Assembly: GCF_017894365.1 (NCBI RefSeq)
Contig: NZ_CP059467.1
Span: 3,658,001-3,722,000, forward strand
Length of the DNA: 64,000 nt
Source of the DNA: Aromatoleum bremense
Lineage (GTDB): Bacteria; Pseudomonadota; Gammaproteobacteria; Burkholderiales; Rhodocyclaceae
Reading direction: 5' to 3'
Part shown: piece by piece, positions 61,901 to 64,000 of the stretch
Layout of the letters: each line of letters begins with the position of its first letter
Numbering within the stretch: the stretch's first letter is position 1
Notes under the pieces: generated by a model
Database searches by the model: none
What the model was told of the DNA's origin: nothing
The model's input: only the letters and a program-made list of their open reading frames with translations
Made by a program: the position numbers and the translations under genes

Positions 61901-62578
61901 ATGCAGCGAATTCTGGACATTCTTTTTTCGGGCCTGGCGTTGCTGGTGCTGTCGCCGCTTCTGGTGCCGGTGATGATCGCGCTGCGTCTGAGCGGCGAAG
62001 GCGAAGTCTTCTACGTGCAGCAGCGCGTCGGCCGCGGCGGCAAGTCGTTCGGCCTGTACAAGTTCGCGACGATGCTGAAGAACAGCCCGAATCTCGGCAC
62101 CGGCACGGTCACGTTGAAGAACGACCCGCGCGTGCTGCCGCTCGGCGGTTTCCTGCGCAAGACGAAGATCAACGAGCTGCCGCAACTGCTGAACATCCTG
62201 TTCGGCGACATGAGCATCGTCGGCCCGCGACCGCAGACGCAACGCTGCTTCGATGCGTTTCCGCCGGCGTCGCAGGCGCAGATCGTGAAGGTGCGGCCCG
62301 GGCTGTCGGGAATCGGCTCGATCGTCTTCAGGGGCGAGGAGGATATGCTGCACGCCAGCGCCGCGCCCGAGCGCTTCTACGATGAAGTGATCATGCCGTA
62401 CAAGGGAAAGCTGGAAGAGTGGTACGTGGCGAACCAGGGGCTGCGGACGTATTTCGCCTGCATTGTGATGACGGTGTGGGTGGTGCTGTGCCCTGCGTCG
62501 CGAGTGACCTGGAAGGCCTTTCGCGGGCTGCCGCAGCCGCCCGACGCGCTGCAGGGCGCAGTGGGTTACGGCCAATGA
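61901..62578 (+). CDS. Bacterial sugar transferase (PglC/WcaJ-type initiator)
   Basis: A 225-residue monotopic phosphoglycosyl transferase with an N-terminal reentrant helix ([20 protein letters not shown]) and the conserved [20 protein letters not shown] plus SIVGPRPQ box. It loads sugar-1-phosphate onto undecaprenyl phosphate. Unlike PglC it has a C-terminal extension with a hydrophobic helix (about 185-200). With the UDP-diamino-sugar genes it would start a second lipid-linked glycan beside the WecA-like enzyme at 40161. Confidence 0.9.
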   Translation: MQRILDILFSGLALLVLSPLLVPVMIALRLSGEGEVFYVQQRVGRGGKSFGLYKFATMLKNSPNLGTGTVTLKNDPRVLPLGGFLRKTKINELPQLLNILFGDMSIVGPRPQTQRCFDAFPPASQAQIVKVRPGLSGIGSIVFRGEEDMLHASAAPERFYDEVIMPYKGKLEEWYVANQGLRTYFACIVMTVWVVLCPASRVTWKAFRGLPQPPDALQGAVGYGQ

Positions 62579-63165
62579 GTGCGGATCGAAAAGGCGATAT
62601 TTACCGGCAGGTCGCGCAGCTCCACCTCGATGGGCTCAACAGCGGCTTCCTCGCCAAGCTGGGCCCCGGGGTTCTGGCGCTGATGTACGAGGCAATCGAT
62701 CGGGCGTCGGGTAGTGTGCTGTTGGTTGAATGCGACGGCGAGCGCGTCGTGGGCTTCGTTTCAGGCGGGCTCGGCATGCGGCCGGTCTACCGGCAGATGC
62801 TGCGCAGGCCGTTCGCGCTGGCGCTGAGCCTGCTTCCGAGCTTGCTGCATCCGTCGCGCATCGTCCAGGTGCTCGAGGTTCTTCGCTATGGCCGAAAGGC
62901 TGGAACGAATACCGCGCTGCCCGCGGCCGAGCTCCTGAGCATCGTCGTCGCGCCCGAGTCACGCGGCCGGGGCGTGGCCGAGCGGCTTTACCGGCGCCTG
63001 CTCGTGCACTTCGGCGCGGAGGGCATCGCGGCCTTCAGGATAACGGTGGGTGGCAAGCTCTCACGGGCGCATGCGTTCTATAAGAAGATGGGGGCAAAGC
63101 CCGTCGCGGAAATCGAAGTACACGCCGGGGAGCGGTCTGTGGTGTACGCGCATGAGACTGCGTGA
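62575..63165 (+). CDS. GNAT-family N-acetyltransferase
   Basis: A 196-residue GNAT protein, with the acetyl-CoA motif VVAPESRGRGVAERLYRRL near 121-139 and a short hydrophobic insert (LALSLLPSLLHPS). Its start overlaps the PglC-like stop by 4 bases, so it is part of the same transcript. It may acetylate the 4-amino group of the UDP-sugar, in place of PglD/LegH, but its substrate is not proven. The stretch 63166-63370 after it shows no clear gene. Confidence 0.8.
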   Translation: MSADRKGDIYRQVAQLHLDGLNSGFLAKLGPGVLALMYEAIDRASGSVLLVECDGERVVGFVSGGLGMRPVYRQMLRRPFALALSLLPSLLHPSRIVQVLEVLRYGRKAGTNTALPAAELLSIVVAPESRGRGVAERLYRRLLVHFGAEGIAAFRITVGGKLSRAHAFYKKMGAKPVAEIEVHAGERSVVYAHETA

Positions 63166-63370
63166 GTCGTTTACACAGGTGAGGGCATCGACCTGATCGT
63201 GTTTGCGCTCTCACGCGCTGTTACCATCACGGCCTTTGCAACTGCCGAGTCGGGGTGGTCTGTCAGTGCTGCATGGATTGGGTGAGCTTGGGCGGCGCGC
63301 GCGCTGCACGCTGTTGAATGCATTGGGTCTCGTCGGGGCCGACCGTGCGAGCGGCGGTGGATCGGTGTTC

Positions 63371-64000
63371 ATGGGTCGTTGGTTCCAGCGCATGCGCTCG
63401 CGCGTGCTGGTGCTCGCCTACGACCTCGTCATGCTCGCGCTGGCGTGGGCGCTGGCGTATTGGACGCGCTTCAACCTGGGCCACGTACCGGCTGAATTCG
63501 TCGCCGAGGCCGGGCGGATGTTGCCGCTGGTGGTGCTGGTGGTGGGCTCGGTGTATTGGGGCTTCGGACTTTATCGCGGGGTGTGGCGGTTCGCGTCGCT
63601 GACCGACCTGGCGAAGATCGTCCAGGCGGTGCTGGTCGGCACCACGTTGCTGCTCGCCATCCTGTTCGTATTCAACCGCGTGGCCTATGTGCCGCGGTCG
63701 CTGCCGATGCTGTTCGTGGTCTACCAGATCATGCTGCTGGCCGGCCCGCGCCTGATGTACCGTTGGGTGAAGGACCGGCGCATCGATCCCGGCACCGGCA
63801 AGCGGGTGCTGATCGTGGGCGCCGGGTCGGATGGCGAGATGCTGGTGCGGGATCTGCTGCAGGACCGTGATGCCGGCTACCTGCCGATCGCCTTCGTCGA
63901 TGATCACCACCACCGCCTTGGCCGCACCCTGCACGGCGTGCCGATTCGCGGCACCATCGACGAGCTGCCGCGGGTGGTGGATGTCTTCGGCATCGACCTG
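63371..64000 (+). CDS. Membrane-bound UDP-sugar 4,6-dehydratase, PglF/WbpM-like (partial at right edge)
   Basis: First 210 codons; the gene continues beyond the window. The N-terminus has four TM helices (about 13-130) followed by a Rossmann-like domain start (KRVLIVGAGSDGEMLVRDLL), as in CapD, WbpM and PglF. It makes UDP-4-keto-6-deoxy-GlcNAc at the membrane. An upstream in-frame GTG at 63266 is possible; the ATG at 63371 is the conservative choice. It stands beside a soluble dehydratase (60712), so two dehydratases of the same reaction are present. Confidence 0.85.
   Translation, partial: MGRWFQRMRSRVLVLAYDLVMLALAWALAYWTRFNLGHVPAEFVAEAGRMLPLVVLVVGSVYWGFGLYRGVWRFASLTDLAKIVQAVLVGTTLLLAILFVFNRVAYVPRSLPMLFVVYQIMLLAGPRLMYRWVKDRRIDPGTGKRVLIVGAGSDGEMLVRDLLQDRDAGYLPIAFVDDHHHRLGRTLHGVPIRGTIDELPRVVDVFGIDL

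Overview
The window is GC-rich, tightly packed bacterial DNA. Gene content points to a betaproteobacterium of the Rhodocyclales (Azoarcus/Aromatoleum/Thauera type): a MinCDE operon, SelD plus SelU, the squalene genes hpnCDE, a CbrA-like Na+/solute-symporter receptor carrying c-di-GMP domains, and a Wzx/Wzy-type polysaccharide locus with tviB/tviC. The assignment rests on gene families and gene order read from sequence; no database search was possible.

The left half (1-31 kb) is mostly core genome. It holds the 5' end of mnmC, an SSS-GGDEF-EAL receptor with a tiny membrane partner, lysS, a chemoreceptor, minC-minD-minE, an hslO (Hsp33) gene whose zinc-binding cysteines are all gone, tex, a hexose-6-phosphate mutarotase, a two-part acyl-CoA synthetase/acetyltransferase, an orphan PAS histidine kinase, selU and selD, tesA divergent from a YbbA-type ATPase, hpnE-hpnD-hpnC (squalene for hopanoids), an ABC ATPase-permease-secreted lipocalin operon, and tRNA-Leu(UAG).

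From 31 kb to the right edge lies one large surface-polysaccharide locus. A PHP phosphatase, a Wza-type export protein, a Wzc-type tyrosine autokinase and an unusual J-domain/NTF2-like protein form its first part. Two phosphoglycosyl-transferase initiators occur, WecA-like at 40.2 kb and PglC-like at 61.9 kb. TviB and TviC make UDP-GalNAcA-type precursors. A low-GC cassette (52.2-56.2 kb) carries the polymerase, a glycosyltransferase, the flippase and an acyltransferase, and ends at a decayed IS5-type transposase. A second cassette (57.1-64 kb) carries a PglA-like glycosyltransferase, a LegC-like aminotransferase, a LegB-like 4,6-dehydratase, the PglC-like initiator, a GNAT enzyme and a PglF/WbpM-like dehydratase, which fits a bacillosamine/legionaminic-type diamino sugar.

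The polysaccharide locus is repeatedly interrupted by toxin-antitoxin, defence-like and mobile material: an Rpn nuclease flanked by hairpin repeats, DUF4160/DUF2442 and VapBC pairs enclosed by a 118-bp direct repeat, a beta-CASP nuclease, a Fic protein, a DUF234 ATPase, an MqsA-like antitoxin with a SecB-like chaperone (a toxin-antitoxin-chaperone module whose toxin is reduced to a stub), and an orphan OLD/PtuA-like ATPase. Broken second copies of tviC and tviB sit on the two sides of the functional tviC, recording recombination between related loci. The most notable observations are the TAC remnant with its truncated toxin, the cysteine-less Hsp33, the paired 118-bp repeats, and the structured leader before the ABC permease.
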